NCBI GenBank assembly: GCA_031280115.1
Contig: JAITHF010000118.1
Span: 1 to 8,773 of the forward strand
Reading direction: 5' to 3'
Source of the DNA: Spirochaetaceae bacterium
GTDB taxonomy: Bacteria; Spirochaetota; Spirochaetia; Treponematales; Breznakiellaceae
DNA length: 8,773 nt
Both the position numbers and the translations under genes were made by a program. Under the pieces are notes generated by a model. The model saw nothing but the letters and a program-made list of their open reading frames with translations. It ran no database searches and was not told where the DNA came from. Position 1 is the first letter of the stretch; every line of letters begins with the position of its first letter. Below are positions 6,538 through 8,773 of the stretch, piece after piece.

Positions 6538-6551
6538 GGGTCTGGTATGAT
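6522..6551 (+). promoter_or_regulatory. Candidate extended -10 promoter of the DUF3842 operon
   Basis: TATGAT at 6546-6551 is a 5/6 -10 box preceded by TG plus one base (TGGTATGAT), the extended -10 pattern. TTGAAG at 6522-6527 is a 4/6 -35 box at an 18-bp spacing. Initiation about 7 bases downstream would be at about 6557-6559, on the ATG at 6559. Confidence 0.45.
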
Positions 6552-6558
6552 ACCTGGT

Positions 6559-6996
6559 ATGAAAGTTATTATTGTTGACGGCATGGGCGGCGGTATCGGG
6601 GTGCAGCTTATAGCCAGATTAAAAGAGGCCCTTGCCGCTGAAGCGCCCAAAACAGCGGAGCTTATCGCCCTGGGCACCAACTCGGTGGCTACTGAACGGA
6701 TGGTCAAAGCCGGCGCCCACAGAGGCGCGACCGGTGAAAACGCTATACGGGTGTCGGCGCCTTTGGGGCGCTTCATCCTAGGGCCTATCGGCATCGTGAT
6801 TACCAACAGCATGATGGGCGAGATTACCCCGGTCATGGCAGACGCTATCCTGCGGGCGCCGGGGGAACGCATCCTCCTGCCCCTGCAAAACGACCACTTC
6901 CACCTTGCGGGCCTTGAAAGCCTTCCGCTGGCGAAGATGATGGATAAAGCGGTAGAGATTTTTAGGGAGCGGCTTGGGGCCGCGAAACAGCCGTGA
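6559..6996 (+). CDS. DUF3842 family protein
   Basis: I recognise the DUF3842 pattern: MKVIIVDGMGGGIGVQL with a Gly-rich nucleotide-binding-like loop (7-14), then ELIALGTNSVATERMVKAGA, RGATGENAIRV, LGPIGIVITNSMMGEITPVMA and ERILLPLQNDHFHLAGLE. No biochemical function is established that I know of; the fold looks like a small Rossmann-type domain. The 145-residue form from 6559 begins where family members begin and sits just after the candidate promoter. An in-frame ATG at 6547 (adding MIPG) has a better ribosome site (GGGGG 6536-6540) and is the alternative start. The two ATGs lie in a 12-bp direct repeat of CTGGTATGA. It heads a three-gene overlapping operon; its TGA overlaps the next gene's GTG. 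Confidence 0.88.
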   Translation: MKVIIVDGMGGGIGVQLIARLKEALAAEAPKTAELIALGTNSVATERMVKAGAHRGATGENAIRVSAPLGRFILGPIGIVITNSMMGEITPVMADAILRAPGERILLPLQNDHFHLAGLESLPLAKMMDKAVEIFRERLGAAKQP

Positions 6997-7622
6997 AGTT
7001 CGCCGACCATACGCTTGACCGCTTCTCCCGCCTTGTCGCTTCAGAACACCCGACCCCCGGCGGCGGGTCAAGCGCCGCAGTGAGCGGCGCCCTGGGCATA
7101 AGCCTCCTTGGTATGGTGTCATCCATAAGCGGGAAGAAATACCCCGCCCGCAAACCGGACATGGAGAGGATAAGCGCGGACAGCGAAGCCCTGCGCCGGC
7201 GCTTTCTTGCGCTGGCAGATGAAGACAGCGCCGCCTATGGCCGCATTATGAAAACGTTTTCCCTTTCCCCCCCCAGCGCCGAAGAGTCTCAAAACGCGCT
7301 CAAAGCCGCATCAGAGCTACCACTTGCTATTTTGGGCGCGGCCCTTGAGGGGCTGTCCCTTGCCAAAGCACTTGCCGCCGGTTACTACGCTCCTACCGCA
7401 AGCGATGCAGGGCTGGCGGCCCAGCTTCTGCGGAGCGCCGCGCTCGGCGCGGAGCTTACGGTGCTGATAAACCTCCCGCACATCACTGACCGGGCCTTTA
7501 CTGCCCGCTGCAAAGAGGAAAGCCGGGCCATGGCGGAACAGGCGGCGCAGTTTGCGGAGGAGGTGTACCGGGCGGTTCGGGAGCGCCTTAGCGCAAAAGC
7601 GGGGGCCGGTGGACAAGATTGA
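6993..7622 (+). CDS. Cyclodeaminase/methenyl-THF cyclohydrolase family protein (FTCD_C)
   Basis: The 209-residue protein is a stand-alone version of the C-terminal domain of formiminotransferase-cyclodeaminase. Visible signatures are PTPGGGSSAAVSGALGISLL (21-40), DEDSAAYGRIM (76-86) and SDAGLAAQLL (137-146) running into ALGAELTVLINL. Family members either convert formimino-THF to methenyl-THF plus ammonia (histidine or glycine degradation) or, as FchA-type enzymes in acetogens and clostridia, interconvert methenyl-THF and 10-formyl-THF. Sequence alone does not decide which. No formiminotransferase gene is in the window, which slightly favours the cyclohydrolase role. Translation starts at GTG 6993, overlapping the DUF3842 TGA as GTGA with no separate Shine-Dalgarno sequence, so it is likely translated by coupling. 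It overlaps the next gene by 14 bp. Confidence 0.88.
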   Translation: MKFADHTLDRFSRLVASEHPTPGGGSSAAVSGALGISLLGMVSSISGKKYPARKPDMERISADSEALRRRFLALADEDSAAYGRIMKTFSLSPPSAEESQNALKAASELPLAILGAALEGLSLAKALAAGYYAPTASDAGLAAQLLRSAALGAELTVLINLPHITDRAFTARCKEESRAMAEQAAQFAEEVYRAVRERLSAKAGAGGQD

Positions 7623-8454
7623 TTTCCACGTGCACGTGACGCCTCCTGAGATACGCCGGGACCTTGAGAAATACACGCGCAAGGAGCCGTATTTCGCGCT
7701 TTTGGCCAGTAACCCGCGAAACCGGTTCGCCTCCTGCGGCGAGGTTGTCCAAGAGCTTGAACGCGCGGGGTTTGATAAGGCGGTGGTATTCGGCTTCGGC
7801 TTCCGGGATATGGGGCTGTGCCGGATGGCAAATGATTACGTGATTGCCAAGATTAAAGAATACCCATCAAAACTCATCGGGTTTATGGCGGTGTCCCCGA
7901 AGCATGGCGATGAAAGCCGGCGGGAGATAGAGCGCTGCGCTGACGCCGGGCTGCGGGGTATAGGGGAACTGTTTCCCTGGGGCCAGGATTTCCGTATTGA
8001 CGCCCCTGAAGACACCCGCGTTTTTGCAGATGTTTGTGTTGAGCGGGGGCTGCCGGTGCTGGTACACGCCAACGAACCTGTAGGTCATTACTATCCGGGA
8101 AAGGCCGGCACGTCCTTGGGGGAGCTTGAGCGGTTTGTGGGGCATTATCCTGATCTCACGATTATTTTTGCCCACTGGGGCGGCGGGTTTTTCTGGTACG
8201 AGCTTATGCCGGAGATACGAAAAAAGTGCCGGAACCTCTATTACGACACGGCTGCGTCGGTTTTTCTCGATGCCCCGCGGATTTATAAAGCGGCCTGGGA
8301 CCTGGGAATAATCGAGCGCGTTCTTTTTGGCAGCGATTTCCCCCTTCTTTCCCTGTCCCGCTACGAAGAGGGCATAAAGAAGAGCGGCATTTCAACAGAA
8401 GCGCGAAACCTCCTCTTAGGCGGAAACGCGGAACGCCTCCTCGCCCCCCCATAG
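7609..8454 (+). CDS. Amidohydrolase_2 family metal-dependent hydrolase
   Basis: The 281-residue cytoplasmic TIM-barrel protein belongs to the amidohydrolase_2 (ACMSD-like) group. Metal-ligand motifs are in order: D5-F-H7-V-H9 at the first strand, H153 in LVHANEP, H189 in FAHWGGG, and D243 in FGSDFP. E120 in GIGELFPWGQ is a conserved-looking extra. Members hydrolyse or decarboxylate small cyclic or carboxylated substrates; the substrate here is unknown. I placed the start at GTG 7609, since the barrel begins with VDKIDFHVH; the frame is open upstream to ATG 7552, but that would overlap the preceding gene by 71 bp. GGGGG at 7601-7605 may be the ribosome site. The last codons and the TAG lie inside the first hairpin of the downstream repeat (CCCCC-ATA-GGGGG), so the repeat's edge forms the gene's 3' end. 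Confidence 0.92.
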   Translation: MDKIDFHVHVTPPEIRRDLEKYTRKEPYFALLASNPRNRFASCGEVVQELERAGFDKAVVFGFGFRDMGLCRMANDYVIAKIKEYPSKLIGFMAVSPKHGDESRREIERCADAGLRGIGELFPWGQDFRIDAPEDTRVFADVCVERGLPVLVHANEPVGHYYPGKAGTSLGELERFVGHYPDLTIIFAHWGGGFFWYELMPEIRKKCRNLYYDTAASVFLDAPRIYKAAWDLGIIERVLFGSDFPLLSLSRYEEGIKKSGISTEARNLLLGGNAERLLAPP

Positions 8455-8738
8455 GGGGTTTCAGGTGCTTCTTGTAGCGATAGGGTTCGCAATTTTAGTC
8501 ACAACCTTGAAGCGGCGCCTCAGCGGAATTCGATAACGCACGGGCGCAGCGCAGGCCCCCTGCGGGGGTTTCAGGTGCTTCTCGCGGTGAGCGGGTTCGC
8601 ACGTGTAGTCACAACCTTGAAGCGGCGCCTCATCGCGCTTTGATAACGTTAGTGGCGCAGCGCAGGAAGCATTAGTGGGTGGTTTGGAGGGTCTATGACC
8701 CTCCAAATTTTTCCCAAAGAGGCGCGAAGCGCCGATAA
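8446..8738 (+). repeat. Two tandem copies (period 110 bp) of an intergenic repeat element
   Basis: Copy A is 8446-8555 and copy B starts at 8556. Each opens with a hairpin CCCCC-N3-GGGGG followed by TTTCAGGTGCTTCT, and each has an identical 27-base stretch (8496-8522 and 8606-8632). Each ends in GGCGCAGCGCAGG; there is one 1-base indel near the end. Copy B alone continues through GAAGCATTAGTGGG, the terminator hairpin and GGCGCGAAGCGCCGATAA to about 8738, and this longer form is the one matched by the inverted copy at 992-1204. No open frame with a plausible start is supported in this 319-bp end region. Confidence 0.88.
8683..8712 (+). terminator. Rho-independent terminator-like hairpin
   Basis: A perfect 11-bp stem (TTTGGAGGGTC at 8683-8693 with GACCCTCCAAA at 8697-8707) closes a three-base TAT loop and is followed by TTTTT (8708-8712). 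It would end plus-strand transcripts about 230 bases past the amidohydrolase stop. The inverted repeat copy has a weaker hairpin at the same place, so the terminator seems to be part of the element. Confidence 0.78.
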
Positions 8739-8773
8739 GTCGTTATAACATAATGATTTATCTGGGGACAGGA

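Noticed and set aside
8446..8666. CRISPR array
   Set aside because: There are only two units of 110 bp whose whole length is similar; there is no short repeat with unrelated spacers and no cas gene.

Overview
This window looks like chromosomal DNA from a GC-rich treponeme-type spirochaete (Spirochaetota). Three things point there. The alanyl-tRNA synthetase is the short form typical of Borrelia and Treponema. It is followed by a SurA-like parvulin and nusB, an order I recall, without checking, from T. pallidum. The left-hand gene is a CsgG/FlgO-like exported protein with a proline/alanine linker and an apparent beta-helix tail. Genus and species are inference.

Layout. Positions 1-901 (minus strand) hold the 5' 300 codons of that exported protein, cut by the window edge. 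Positions 902-1239 are a divergent intergenic region made mostly of a dispersed repeat (992-1204, read on the minus strand). A near-consensus promoter follows, with its -10 box ending six bases before the alaS ATG. Then come alaS (1240-3030), a 63-bp nonanucleotide repeat carrying seven in-frame TAG codons, an exported parvulin-like foldase/chaperone (3154-4215), nusB (4234-4674) and a membrane-anchored TPR protein (4676-6457). The last three are tightly spaced and probably cotranscribed.

After an 89-bp gap with a second candidate promoter close to a start codon, three overlapping plus-strand genes follow: a DUF3842 protein (6559-6996), a cyclodeaminase/cyclohydrolase of the FTCD_C family (6993-7622) and an amidohydrolase_2 TIM-barrel protein (7609-8454). 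The overlaps (GTGA, then 14 bp) imply translational coupling. The cyclodeaminase suggests a link to tetrahydrofolate one-carbon metabolism, but substrates of the other two cannot be read from sequence. The right end (8446-8738) carries two tandem copies of the repeat seen upstream of alaS, followed by a strong terminator hairpin.

The least ordinary features are: (i) a roughly 110-210 bp intergenic repeat family with three copies in inverted arrangement around the plus-strand genes; (ii) two promoters placed so that transcripts would be leaderless or nearly so; (iii) the seven-fold in-frame amber repeat behind alaS; (iv) an 18-bp-stem palindrome inside the TPR gene; and (v) a parvulin domain lacking both conserved histidines. 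I see no CRISPR array, transposase gene, tRNA or rRNA. I do not see a clear new defence or mobile system.
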